NCBI RefSeq assembly: GCF_013372145.1 | Contig: NZ_CP053827.1 | Location: 682,001 to 746,000, forward strand | Source of the DNA: Campylobacter hyointestinalis subsp. hyointestinalis | GTDB taxonomy: Bacteria; Campylobacterota; Campylobacteria; Campylobacterales; Campylobacteraceae | Direction: 5' to 3' | DNA length: 64,000 bases | Shown here: positions 1 to 8,073 of the stretch, one piece after another | Layout of the letters: each line of letters begins with the position of its first letter | Numbering within the stretch: position 1 is the first letter of the stretch | Notes under the pieces: model-generated | Seen by the model: the letters and a program-made list of their open reading frames with translations, nothing else | Told to the model about the DNA's origin: nothing | Databases searched by the model: none | Program-made: the position numbers and the translations under genes

Positions 1-1
1 A

Positions 2-97
2 CAAAAACTCGCTAACTCTATAAAATTACCTAAAAATATACAGATTGATTATAAATTTATACACTCCATAACAAGTAATAAAGGCAAACTGAACTGA
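2..97 (+). CDS. ddl: D-alanine--D-alanine ligase, C-terminal end (partial)
   Basis: An open frame enters from the left edge and stops at TGA 95–97, giving 31 residues. The tail (LANSIKLPKNIQIDYKF then HSITSNKGKLN) closely resembles the extreme C-terminus of Campylobacter Ddl as I remember it (…NYNFLHSINGQKGKL). Ddl joins two D-alanines in the cytoplasm, supplying the dipeptide that MurF adds, and murF lies three genes downstream on the same strand. Only the last residues are visible, so no catalytic motif can be checked. Confidence 0.72.
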   Translation, partial: QKLANSIKLPKNIQIDYKFIHSITSNKGKLN

Positions 98-123
98 TAC
101 TTTAAAATGTTTTAAGCCAAATT

Positions 124-153
124 TATGTAGAATTTTGTGTAAAATTCTACATA
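124..153. promoter_or_regulatory. Perfect 13-bp inverted repeat before the antitoxin gene
   Basis: The arms 124–136 and 141–153 are perfect reverse complements (TATGTAGAATTTT and its complement) around a GTGT centre. The repeat ends 10 bp before the ATG at 164 and covers the ribosome-binding region. Phd/YefM antitoxins typically bind palindromes at their own promoters, so an autoregulatory operator is the favoured reading. A terminator for ddl is possible but there is no U-run after the hairpin. Confidence 0.6.
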
Positions 154-163
154 AGGACGCAAT

Positions 164-400
164 ATGGCTACATTTAGTAAAAACGAAGTATATACTGCCA
201 CAGAGGTCGTTAGAAATTTTAGTTCTATCCTTACAAAAGTTTCAAAAGCCGAGATGAAAAGAGCATTTATAGTTAAAAACAATCGCTTTGAAGCCGTACT
301 TTTAAATATGGATGAGTATGAAAGACTAAATGAAGCCGTAGTTTTGCTAGAAGCTATTTATACAACAAAAAAAGTAAAAAAGGAAGAAGATGGCAAGTAA
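164..400 (+). CDS. Phd/YefM-family antitoxin-like protein
   Basis: A 78-residue protein with the Phd/YefM plan: an N-terminal DNA-binding part (TATEVVRNFSSILTKVSKAE), a central strand with RAFIVKNNRFEAVLLNMDEYERL, and a helical charged tail (KKVKKEEDGK). Family members bind operator palindromes and, when paired, neutralise a toxin through the C-terminal tail. No toxin gene follows; the next gene is a hydrolase overlapping by 11 bp. An equivalent small gene stands in the same place in C. jejuni as I recall, so it may be a solitary regulator rather than half of a toxin–antitoxin pair. AAGGA 153–157 is a suitable ribosome-binding site. Confidence 0.75.
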   Translation: MATFSKNEVYTATEVVRNFSSILTKVSKAEMKRAFIVKNNRFEAVLLNMDEYERLNEAVVLLEAIYTTKKVKKEEDGK

Positions 401-1106
401 AGAAGTAACTATCAAAAGTCATAGATACACTATCAGCTATGAGATATTTAATCCTACTTTGGAGCCTTGCATACTCATACTTCACGGTTGGGGTGCAAAT
501 AAAGAGATAATGAAAAAGGCTTTTTTACCATATTTTACAAATTTAAAACAAATTTATATCGATCTTCCCGGGTTTGGAAATAGCCCTCTAACTCATCCTT
601 TATATACGAAAGATTATGCTAATATCGTTCGCGAGTTTTTAGACAAGCTTGATCTTAAGCCTGAGTTTATTTTAGGTCATAGTTTTGGTGGCAAAGTAGC
701 GACTTTGCTAAATCCACCAAATTTAATACTTCTTAGCAGTGCTGGAATCATTCAAAAGAAGCCATTTTTAGTAAGACTTAAGATCAAAATATTTAAATTT
801 TTAAAGCTTATCGGTTTTGGTAAATTTTATAAATTTTTTGCGTCAAAAGACGTAGCTGGAATGAGTAAAGAGATGTATGAGACGCTAAAAAATGTTGTTG
901 ATGAGAATTTCTATAATATTTTTAAAAATTACAAAGGCAAAGCTTATCTGTTTTGGGGTAAAGAAGACAGAGCAACGCCTTTAAAAAGTGGCGAAGAAAT
1001 AGCAAGGATCATCAAAAATAGTGAATTCTATCCGCTAAGCGGAGATCATTTTTTCTTTTTACTTCACGCAGAGTTTATCACAAAAACCATTCAAAACAGA
1101 GATTAA
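390..1106 (+). CDS. Alpha/beta-fold hydrolase
   Basis: A 238-residue cytoplasmic protein with alpha/beta-hydrolase signatures: HGWGANKE after strand 3 (oxyanion-hole region), the nucleophile elbow GHSFGG near residues 95–100 (nucleophile Ser), a late Asp in WGKEDRATP, and a His in SGDHFFFLLH. The Ser–Asp–His set therefore looks complete. There is no signal peptide. The gene overlaps the antitoxin-like gene by 11 bp and ends 2 bp before murF, so it is probably cotranscribed with the cell-wall genes. The substrate is unknown; an ester or thioester is a guess. Start at ATG 390 behind AGGAAG. Confidence 0.8.
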   Translation: MASKEVTIKSHRYTISYEIFNPTLEPCILILHGWGANKEIMKKAFLPYFTNLKQIYIDLPGFGNSPLTHPLYTKDYANIVREFLDKLDLKPEFILGHSFGGKVATLLNPPNLILLSSAGIIQKKPFLVRLKIKIFKFLKLIGFGKFYKFFASKDVAGMSKEMYETLKNVVDENFYNIFKNYKGKAYLFWGKEDRATPLKSGEEIARIIKNSEFYPLSGDHFFFLLHAEFITKTIQNRD

Positions 1107-1108
1107 AA

Positions 1109-2533
1109 ATGCTAGAAAATATATACTTACTTGCCGCCACTCTTCTTTTTACGCTAGGGCTTGGCTACTACCTTATAACTGCTTTGCAGTGGTTTAGCTA
1201 TAAGTGGGAGCGTATCTTGCTACACTACACAAAGCCGCTTTGGCACGTCTATTTTGCTATTATACCGTTTGGAGTTTTTGCAATTTTTAGCACTTTTTGG
1301 TCAAGCTTAACTCCTATTTTTGCCGGTTTATATCTTGTTGCTCTATTTTTTTGGCAAAGAAAACTTGATAAAAAACTTGTATTTACAAGTAGGATAAAAC
1401 GATTTTTTTGCTTTTTGCTTTTTGCTTTTTTGATTTTTAGTTATTTTTTGCTAAATCAAATTTTGGTTTTAGTTTTCTCACTTGCTATCTCATTTTTACT
1501 TATGGAGCTTTACGAAAAACTCTTATATATCAAATTTAAAAATAGTGCCAAAAACAAGCTTGCTTCTATGCCAGATCTAAAGATAGTTTTGATAACGGCA
1601 AGTTTTGGTAAAACTAGTATGAAAAACTTTTGTGCGTCTTTGCTTGAAAAAGATTTCAATGTCTTAAAAACCCCTCGCAGTGTAAATACGCTAGCAGGTA
1701 TCATAAAAGATATAAATGAAAATCTTACGCCCAAAACTCAAATTTACATAGCTGAAGCAGGAGCTAGGCTTAAAGGAGATATAAAAGATATAGCTCAGTT
1801 TTTAAACCCACACTTTGTCATCATTGGCGAGATAGGAGCTATGCATATCGAGTATTTTAAAAGCTTAGAAAATATCCGTAGTACGAAGCTTGAAGCACTT
1901 GTCAGTAAAAACTTAGAATATGCGTTTTTGCATAGTACGACTTTGAAAAAAGAGGACGAGAAAACTTGCATTTATGACCATAAAGTCAGTGATATAAGTG
2001 CAAATCTAGATGGTATCAAATTTAGGCTAAATGATACCTGGTTTAGCTCAAAACTTTTAGGTGCATTTAATGCGCAAAATATCGCCGCTTCTGTTTTACT
2101 AGCGTTAAAACTTGGCGTAAAACAAGACACTTTAAAGATGAGCGTTTTAAATTTAAAAAATGTAGAGCATAGGCTAGAAAGACTTGATGCTGGTGGAAAG
2201 ATCATCATCGATGATAGTTTTAACGGAAATTTAAAAGGTATGAAACAAAGCTATGAGCTAGTAAAAAGTTATAGTGGTAGAAAGATTTTGCTTACTCCTG
2301 GCATCGTAGAAGCAGACGATGAGCTAAATGAAGAGCTATCTAAAAGCATAAATGAAATTTTTGACGTAGTCGTGATAACAAGCGGTATAAACCAAAAGGC
2401 TCTTACTAAATTTTTGAGTAATCCTGAAGTAATAATCCTAAAAGATAAGTCAAAAATGCAAGAGTTTTTGAGCCAAAATACGACTAGCGGCGATCTTATA
2501 CTTTTTAGTAATGACGCTCCAAGCTTTGTATAA
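1109..2533 (+). CDS. murF: UDP-N-acetylmuramoyl-tripeptide--D-alanyl-D-alanine ligase
   Basis: MurF adds D-Ala–D-Ala to UDP-MurNAc-tripeptide, the last cytoplasmic step of the peptidoglycan precursor. The 474-residue protein carries an atypical N-terminal membrane region of about 130 residues with several hydrophobic helices (from LLAATLLFTLGLGYYL), then the Mur-ligase core: a P-loop variant ITASFGKTSMKNF, SVNTLAGI, then GAFNAQNIAASVLLAL, HRLERLD and IIDDSFNGNLKGM. Such membrane-fused MurF is usual in Campylobacterota as I recall. It lies behind ddl and hydrolase genes in an apparent operon. Start at ATG 1109, 2 bp after the preceding stop. Confidence 0.88.
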   Translation: MLENIYLLAATLLFTLGLGYYLITALQWFSYKWERILLHYTKPLWHVYFAIIPFGVFAIFSTFWSSLTPIFAGLYLVALFFWQRKLDKKLVFTSRIKRFFCFLLFAFLIFSYFLLNQILVLVFSLAISFLLMELYEKLLYIKFKNSAKNKLASMPDLKIVLITASFGKTSMKNFCASLLEKDFNVLKTPRSVNTLAGIIKDINENLTPKTQIYIAEAGARLKGDIKDIAQFLNPHFVIIGEIGAMHIEYFKSLENIRSTKLEALVSKNLEYAFLHSTTLKKEDEKTCIYDHKVSDISANLDGIKFRLNDTWFSSKLLGAFNAQNIAASVLLALKLGVKQDTLKMSVLNLKNVEHRLERLDAGGKIIIDDSFNGNLKGMKQSYELVKSYSGRKILLTPGIVEADDELNEELSKSINEIFDVVVITSGINQKALTKFLSNPEVIILKDKSKMQEFLSQNTTSGDLILFSNDAPSFV

Positions 2534-2572
2534 TCAAGATAAAATTTAAAGTTTTTATAGATTAGTATAGAC

Positions 2573-2640
2573 CACAAGAGGATTGCAACTCTTGTGATCA
2601 AAAGGAGAGAAATGTCTGCCATCAAAAAGATGGCAGTTTG
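2573..2640. terminator. Two hairpins between murF and the autotransporter
   Basis: The first stem pairs CACAAGAG 2573–2580 with CTCTTGTG 2589–2596. The second pairs CTGCCATC 2616–2623 with GATGGCAG 2629–2636 around an A5 loop, followed by TTTG on the plus strand. They separate convergent genes, so they could end transcription from both sides. The U-run is short, so efficiency is uncertain. Confidence 0.6.
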
Positions 2641-2663
2641 ATTAGTATCCTAAAACTAGCATA

Positions 2664-4961
2664 TTAGAATTTATATTTTACGCCTAAGCTTCCATTGACG
2701 TATTTATCGTCTCCGTTTGTTTTAAAACCAACACTTATGGTAGTAGATAAGTCTCTTGTCACTGCATACTCACCACCTGCTATCACTTTAGCATACGTAT
2801 CTTTGCTCTCATCTGCTTTTGTGGTAAATGAAGTGCTAGCGCCTCTAAATTTAGACACTAAGTCATCTCTGCTTACGCTGAGTTCTTGCTCAACGCTAGG
2901 AGCTACAAACATAAAGCTTCCGTCACTTAGGTATTGTCTAAACTCTACGCCTAAGTTTGCACTAAGAGTTGAGCCATCTATTTTGCCAACTTCATAACCT
3001 TGTATTGTAGCATTGCTTAGAGTAAAGCTATCGTTTTTGTTGTATGCGTAATTTAGCCCGATAAATGGTTTGATAAAGAAGTTATTTTGAGCTTTAACCA
3101 CATAGCCGTAAGTCGCAGCGATATTTATAAATTTAGAATCATAATCGCCATTTAGGTATTCATTTACTAGCTTATAGTTGTTTATATCGTTTTTACCTAT
3201 ACCAAAGCTTAGTGTAGTATCAAGCTCACTATCGCCAAGGTAAGCACGACTGTAAATTCCAAGCTCAAAGTTATCTGCTTCACTCTCTAAGTAGCTTGTA
3301 TCTAGATCTGATTTTGCATAAGTGAAGTATGAACCAAGCAAGAAGTTATCAAAGCTTCTATCATATCCTACGCTAAATCCATAAAGTTTTGGATCGCCAT
3401 TATCGGTGTATCCTTTAGCTCCTATGACGTTTGCCCACAGCGAGTTATCATAGTCAAATCTTTTTGTGTATTCTTTTATGATGCTTGATAGTGCAGAGTT
3501 GTCGCCACTTGCTAGCTCTAAGCCTTCCATATTTTTTATAGCACTAGCTAAAGCAAGATCTTTGCTATATGGAGAGCTAAGCTTAGCAAGTCTAGTCATA
3601 GTATTTGTTTGGTTTGCCATAGATAAAGCAGTAGCTGGAGCGTTAAGACCGCCACCTATAACATTGCTTAGAGATTTGCTTGCTTCATTGATAGGTTTTT
3701 CTATCTGCTCTGCGATGTCTTGAGCTATAGTCGCATCGGTAACTTTGTCCAATTCATCTGTAGTTACTAAATTTAGATTATTAGCTACAAAGCTTCCCAA
3801 ACCAGCTTCATTTAGTGATTTTACTACATTTGAGTTGCTTGCTTTTACTACATCTGAAAATGAACTAGTTACGGTTATTTTATTTAACTGCTCTTTCATA
3901 CTGTTTAAAGCTGCTAAAAGCTCGTTATAAGCTTTTTTTTGATCATCTGTTATAGCATCATCAGCTAGTAAATTTTTTAGCTTTACTGCATCGTAATTAG
4001 CATGGTTTATAGTGATACCTTGAGTTTTAATAGCATCTATTGTGGCGTTTGTTATCTCAGCACCTTTTGCATTTTTTAAATCAGTTCCGATAATTTTGTC
4101 TAAGTCAGCTCCATCAATTCCGCCTAATTCTGCAAGCTTTGCGTTAGCTATATCTGCTTGCCTTTGCAAAGCTTCATCATTTTTTAAATTTTGAGTTTCA
4201 GAGATAAATTTGTGGTCTGGATTAAAAGCTATTGCTTTTGCATCTCTAATAGTTTCGTTTAATTTATCTGCTTTTTTTACGAAATCATTCAAAGCTTGCA
4301 TTATTTTTGGTTGAAGAGTTTTTAATGCTTCTATATTTTTATTTGCTTCTGCTGCTTTGTCACCTTTACCAGCTACGCCGGTGTATATGGTATTGATTAG
4401 ATCAGATACAGTTATTGTAGCGTCGCCTGTTACGGCTTTATCTAGTAAATCAGTATCATCTTTTTTTAGCTTGGTATTTAGCGTTGCGTAAATTTTAGTG
4501 GCATTTTCGGCTACATTTTTTATATCAAGTTTATCTTGATCTTTTTTTGCTATATTAGAAAATAATGTTTTAATATCCTTAGCGACTTTTATAGCTAAAT
4601 CTTTTGCAGCATCTTGTTTGTCTGTGTTTATTTTAATGTCGTTTGTGCCGTCATTTATTAATGTGCCTTCTTTTGAATTCGGATCGATTGTTATAGTTTG
4701 CAAATTATCAGATTCTAAACCGTTTGCGAGATTCGTGAATTCAACGGCTAAATTTTGTAGCTCTTTAGCAGAACTTCTAAAGTTTGCTATAACTGTTGCA
4801 AATTCTGTTTTATGCCAGTTGGCTGAATAAGCTAGCCCAAAAGCTTTAAAGTATGCCTTTTGAGCCTCATCTTTAGGAATTTCTACGGCTAAAAGGCTCG
4901 ACCCCCCCCCTATTGTCATAAGCGCTGAAGCTAGCACCAAAGAAAGTTTAAATCCTTTCAT
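2664..4961 (-). CDS. Autotransporter-domain outer-membrane protein, phase-variable type
   Basis: A 765-residue protein. Residues 1–26 form a Sec signal peptide (KLSLVLASALMTIGGG…SLLA, cut before VEIPKD). About 28–480 is a Lys/Asp/Asn-rich, largely helical passenger with no beta-helix repeats, which is unusual for this class. From about 500 to the end is an autotransporter beta-barrel (LWANVIGAKGYTDNG … GSLGVKYKF) ending in Phe, the BAM recognition residue. The signal-peptide codons contain nine G's (positions 4902–4910), so gain or loss of one G would abolish export and expression; in this sequence the frame is open. The gene is monocistronic, facing ackA upstream in the same orientation across a repeat-rich gap. 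It is probably a surface adhesin or host-interaction protein; the ligand is unknown. Confidence 0.85.
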   Translation of the reverse strand: MKGFKLSLVLASALMTIGGGSSLLAVEIPKDEAQKAYFKAFGLAYSANWHKTEFATVIANFRSSAKELQNLAVEFTNLANGLESDNLQTITIDPNSKEGTLINDGTNDIKINTDKQDAAKDLAIKVAKDIKTLFSNIAKKDQDKLDIKNVAENATKIYATLNTKLKKDDTDLLDKAVTGDATITVSDLINTIYTGVAGKGDKAAEANKNIEALKTLQPKIMQALNDFVKKADKLNETIRDAKAIAFNPDHKFISETQNLKNDEALQRQADIANAKLAELGGIDGADLDKIIGTDLKNAKGAEITNATIDAIKTQGITINHANYDAVKLKNLLADDAITDDQKKAYNELLAALNSMKEQLNKITVTSSFSDVVKASNSNVVKSLNEAGLGSFVANNLNLVTTDELDKVTDATIAQDIAEQIEKPINEASKSLSNVIGGGLNAPATALSMANQTNTMTRLAKLSSPYSKDLALASAIKNMEGLELASGDNSALSSIIKEYTKRFDYDNSLWANVIGAKGYTDNGDPKLYGFSVGYDRSFDNFLLGSYFTYAKSDLDTSYLESEADNFELGIYSRAYLGDSELDTTLSFGIGKNDINNYKLVNEYLNGDYDSKFINIAATYGYVVKAQNNFFIKPFIGLNYAYNKNDSFTLSNATIQGYEVGKIDGSTLSANLGVEFRQYLSDGSFMFVAPSVEQELSVSRDDLVSKFRGASTSFTTKADESKDTYAKVIAGGEYAVTRDLSTTISVGFKTNGDDKYVNGSLGVKYKF
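4902..4910. repeat. C9/G9 homopolymer inside autotransporter signal peptide
   Basis: Nine consecutive C on the plus strand, read as G9 (Gly-Gly-Gly) in the minus-strand gene at codons 18–20. Campylobacter genomes use G/C tracts of 8 or more as slip-strand contingency switches. The present length keeps the gene in frame (ON). Confidence 0.85.
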
Positions 4962-5098
4962 GATTTCTCCTTAAAAATTAATTTAATGGGGTGAGAGTAT
5001 AGCACATAAATGGCGTAAAAAGCAATTTTTGTTTAAAATTTATTTTTGATAACGAATATTGCATACTTTGAACGTTTCGTAATGTAATGTTTGGATAT

Positions 5099-5107
5099 GG
5101 GGGGGGG
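5099..5107. repeat. G9 homopolymer upstream of the autotransporter
   Basis: Nine consecutive G on the plus strand, outside any convincing gene, 138 bp upstream of the autotransporter start on the minus strand. If it lies in the promoter region, length changes would alter promoter spacing or regulator access and tune expression. No −10/−35 pair could be assigned with certainty. Confidence 0.7.
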
Positions 5108-5243
5108 TAGGAAGAAAGTGATTTTCTTTAAATTTAATAACTTTTTTATATTTTCTTAAGAAAAAACGGTAAATTTAGAAAGGGCTGGGATTTTAGTGAA
5201 TATGGAAAACTTAAATTTGAAAACCAAAACCACTAAAGTGGTG

Positions 5244-5390
5244 GTTTCTGTGAAAACAAGCGAAGCGCTCGGCTTGTCCGATGTTTCTGTGAAAACAAGC
5301 GAAGCGGTGCAAGTGCAAAGCACGAAGCAGGTTTCTGTGAAAACAAGCGAAGCGCTCGGCTTGTCCGATGTTTCTGTGAAAACAAGCGAA
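5244..5390. repeat. Tandem repeat array, 39/48-bp units with hairpin potential
   Basis: Four units start with the same 21 bases (GTTTCTGTGAAAACAAGCGAA): 5244–5282 (39 bp), 5283–5330 (48 bp, variant second half), 5331–5369 (39 bp, identical to the first) and 5370–5390 (truncated). Within the 39-bp unit ACAAGC and GCTTGT pair around AGCGCT. All unit lengths are multiples of three, so both strands show open frames (for example VSVKTSEALGLSD repeated), but there is no clear ribosome-binding site or family match. I treat this as a repeat rather than a gene. It lies just beyond the ackA stop. Confidence 0.8.
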
Positions 5391-5414
5391 TGCGACCATA
5401 AAAGGGTCACATTC
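5388..5414 (-). terminator. Hairpin overlapping the ackA stop codon
   Basis: GAATGCGACC 5388–5397 pairs with GGTCACATTC 5405–5414 with one mismatch and a 7-base loop. It begins within the last ackA codons and is the likely end of the pta–ackA transcript. The U-run is weak. Confidence 0.5.
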
Positions 5415-6609
5415 CCAAATTTTCGATGACGCGAACAGTATCTTCGGCGATAGCTAGCTCTTCATCAGTAGGCACTATGATGATACGTACTTTAGTCTCA
5501 GGTAGCCCGACGCGGCGTGGTTCGCCTAGCGGGACACTATTTTTGTTTTTATCCATTCTGATACCGAAAATCTCTAAACCGCTACAAACGGCTTCTCTGA
5601 TCCTAGCATCGTTTTCGCCGATACCTGCTGTAAATATGATAGCGTTTATCTCGCCAAGAATTGCTATATATGCGCCTATGTATTTTTTGATACGCAATAC
5701 AAACATATCAAAAGCGAGTTTGGCGTTTTCATCGCCTGCGTCCATTTTAGCTTCTATCTCACGCATATCGTTTGAGCCGCTTATGGCTAAAAGTCCGCTT
5801 TTTTTGTTCATTATGGTATCTATCTCTTCGCCGCTTAAATTTGCATTTTTCATCAGAAACGGAACTATAGCAGGGTCGATGTTACCACATCTTGTCCCCA
5901 TCATAAGTCCCTCAAGAGGAGTAAGACCCATACTTGTATCTATACATTTTCCGTCTTTTATGGCTGCTACGCTTGCACCGCTTCCAAGGTGCAGCGTAAT
6001 ACAGCTAAACTTATCAAAATCAATTCCTAGTATCTTTGCACCTTGCCTTGCTACAAAGTTGTGGCTCGTTCCGTGTGCGCCATAACGTCTTATTTTGTAT
6101 TTTTCATAAAACTCTAAAGGAAGCGGATACATATATGAGCTTTTTGGCATAGTTTGATGAAATACAGTATCAAAAACTGCTACGTTTGGAATGTCTGGTC
6201 TGACTTTTAAAGTCTCTTTCATACCGGCAAGATGAGCAGGGTTGTGAAGTGGGGCTAGGGGGATTAACTCTTCAATTGTTTTCATAACTTTTTCGTCTAT
6301 CAAAACAGCATCATCAAAGAGATCTGCACCTTGAACTACTCTGTGTCCTACGCCGTCTATCTCATCTAAGCTTTTTAGTGTGTGACTGACAAATAAAAGC
6401 TCGTTCATTATGTCTATCCCAGCGCCGTGGTTTTCAATCTCTCCAGATCTTTCAAAGATCTGGCCTGTTTTTAGGACGGTTAGTTTTGCGTGTGAGTTTT
6501 TAGAGCCTATCTGTTCTATCAAGCCTTTACAAATAGCTATTTTGTTTTGCATATCATAGAGTTTAAATTTGATAGAACTACTGCCGGAATTTATAACTAA
6601 GATTTTCAT
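5407..6609 (-). CDS. ackA: Acetate kinase
   Basis: AckA interconverts acetyl phosphate plus ADP with acetate plus ATP in the cytoplasm, giving substrate-level ATP and setting the acetyl-phosphate pool. The 400-residue protein has the family's normal length and motifs: MKILVINSGSSSIKFKL at the N-terminus, GHRVVQGA, the HLGSGASVAAI phosphate-binding loop, MGLTPLEGLMMGTR, and FTAGIGEN near the C-terminus. Its ATG overlaps the pta stop by 4 bp (ATGA), so the two enzymes are translationally coupled. Confidence 0.97.
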   Translation of the reverse strand: MKILVINSGSSSIKFKLYDMQNKIAICKGLIEQIGSKNSHAKLTVLKTGQIFERSGEIENHGAGIDIMNELLFVSHTLKSLDEIDGVGHRVVQGADLFDDAVLIDEKVMKTIEELIPLAPLHNPAHLAGMKETLKVRPDIPNVAVFDTVFHQTMPKSSYMYPLPLEFYEKYKIRRYGAHGTSHNFVARQGAKILGIDFDKFSCITLHLGSGASVAAIKDGKCIDTSMGLTPLEGLMMGTRCGNIDPAIVPFLMKNANLSGEEIDTIMNKKSGLLAISGSNDMREIEAKMDAGDENAKLAFDMFVLRIKKYIGAYIAILGEINAIIFTAGIGENDARIREAVCSGLEIFGIRMDKNKNSVPLGEPRRVGLPETKVRIIIVPTDEELAIAEDTVRVIENLGM

Positions 6610-8006
6610 CTGTTTTCCCCTTGAGATTGGATTGCGCTGATTAGGACGGTATTTACTATATCTTCTACCAAACAGCCGCGGCTTAGGTCATTTACTGGTT
6701 TGTTTAGTCCTTGAAGTATAGGTCCGATAGCAACGGCGTTTGCGCTTCTTTGGACGGCTTTATACGTGATATTTCCACAGTTTAAATTTGGAAATATAAA
6801 TGTATTTGCGACTCCTGCGACTTTTGAGTTTGGAAGTTTCTTTTTAGCCACGCCTAAATCTACTGCGGCGTCAAACTGGATAGGACCTTCGATATCTAAA
6901 TTTGGTGCTAGAACTCTGGCTTTTTGTGTAGCAGTTTCAACAAATTTTACGTCTTCCCCGCTTCCGCTACTGCCTGTTGAGTAGCTGAGCATAGCGACTT
7001 TAGGTTCTAAGCCAAAATCACGTGCCGTTTTGGCTGTACTTATGGCTATGCTAGCAAGCTGATCTGTAGTGGGATTTGGAGTGATGGCGCAATCTGCAAA
7101 AAGCTGAATTTTGGTATCTAAACACATTATAAAACTACCACTAACTGTGCTAATGCCCGGTTTCATTTTTATAAATTGAAGTGCTGGCCTTATAGTCTCT
7201 GCTGTAGTCGTACTAGCGCCGCTTACCATAGCGTCACATATACCCTTATATACTAGCATAGTTCCAAAATACGTTCTATCTTTCATCAGCTCACTAGCTT
7301 TTTCTTTAGTCATTCCTTTTTCGCGTCTAAGTTCGTATAAAGTAGTGGCGAATTCATCACTAAGATCACTATTTTGCGGATCATAGACCTTTATATCTTC
7401 TAAATTTAGTCCGTATTCACGAGCTTTTTTATTTATTTGGTATTTATCGCCTAAAAGTACGATATTGACTGCTTTGTTTTCAAGCAAGATAGCAGATGCT
7501 TTGAGTATGCGCTCATCGTCACTTTCTGGTAGGACTACTGTTTTTAAATTTGACCTAGCTTTTTTATAAAGTAGATTTTCAAATCTAAGAGGCGTTAAAG
7601 CGTTGCTACTAGTACTAAATATCTCTTCTATGTCATTTAAAACAGTGAAATTTAGCGTCCCTTTTTTAAATTCGGTATCTTTTGAAAGCAGGAATGGCGC
7701 ATTTAAATTTTTAGCTAAGCTATCGTCTAGGGTTTCTATAAATCCACCTACTACTATAATGAAATCAGCGTCTATTTTGTCAAATTCTGTTATAACGTTT
7801 TTTATCAGTTCATTTTGTTTTGAACCTAGCAGATATAATTTTGCTTGATTTTCTTCAAAAATAGTGTTACTATTTTTCACATTATTTTCTCCGATAGGTA
7901 GAAATGTGACAATTTTTTTGTACGTACTGTTTAATTTTTCCAACAATTTTTGTTTAAATTCTTCCTTTTGAAAGTCTGAATTTAAAACATAAATAGCCCT
8001 TAGCAT
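6606..8006 (-). CDS. pta: Phosphate acetyltransferase
   Basis: Pta converts acetyl-CoA and phosphate to acetyl phosphate, feeding AckA. The 466-residue protein combines an N-terminal P-loop-like/DRTGG-type part lacking a canonical Walker A (about 1–140) with the catalytic PTA domain (about 145–460), which shows VLPESDDERILKA, MVSGASTTTAETIRPALQ, ITPNPTTDQLA, LSYSTGSSGSG and QFDAAVDLGVA. It is shorter than the 714-residue enterobacterial form and near the epsilonproteobacterial size. It is the first gene of the pta–ackA unit, divergent from flgH across 67 bp. Confidence 0.95.
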   Translation of the reverse strand: MLRAIYVLNSDFQKEEFKQKLLEKLNSTYKKIVTFLPIGENNVKNSNTIFEENQAKLYLLGSKQNELIKNVITEFDKIDADFIIVVGGFIETLDDSLAKNLNAPFLLSKDTEFKKGTLNFTVLNDIEEIFSTSSNALTPLRFENLLYKKARSNLKTVVLPESDDERILKASAILLENKAVNIVLLGDKYQINKKAREYGLNLEDIKVYDPQNSDLSDEFATTLYELRREKGMTKEKASELMKDRTYFGTMLVYKGICDAMVSGASTTTAETIRPALQFIKMKPGISTVSGSFIMCLDTKIQLFADCAITPNPTTDQLASIAISTAKTARDFGLEPKVAMLSYSTGSSGSGEDVKFVETATQKARVLAPNLDIEGPIQFDAAVDLGVAKKKLPNSKVAGVANTFIFPNLNCGNITYKAVQRSANAVAIGPILQGLNKPVNDLSRGCLVEDIVNTVLISAIQSQGENR

Positions 8007-8021
8007 ACTCTTCTCCTAGTT

Positions 8022-8039
8022 TTGGAACTTAATTTGCTT
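8022..8039 (+). promoter_or_regulatory. Sigma-54 (RpoN) promoter of flgH
   Basis: TTGGAACTTAATTTGCTT has GG at 8024–8025, exactly ten bases, then GC at 8036–8037, the invariant −24/−12 spacing of sigma-54 promoters. The predicted start is near 8049, about 25 bp before the flgH ATG. In Campylobacter the rod, ring and hook genes are known to be RpoN-dependent, which agrees. Confidence 0.85.
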
Positions 8040-8073
8040 AAACATTGTAGCATATTTATATTTAAGGTATATT

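Noticed and set aside
164-1106. Two-gene toxin–antitoxin system with the hydrolase as toxin
   Set aside because: The hydrolase has a normal catalytic triad and a size and position conserved beside murF; nothing suggests toxicity.
5244-5390. CRISPR array
   Set aside because: The units are directly adjacent with no unique spacers, the second unit is a variant, and there are no cas genes.
5196-5429. Overlapping open frames on both strands across the tandem repeat (VSVKTSEALGLSD and FACFHRN types)
   Set aside because: They stay open only because repeat units are multiples of three; there is no ribosome-binding site or family match, and they run into the ackA coding end.
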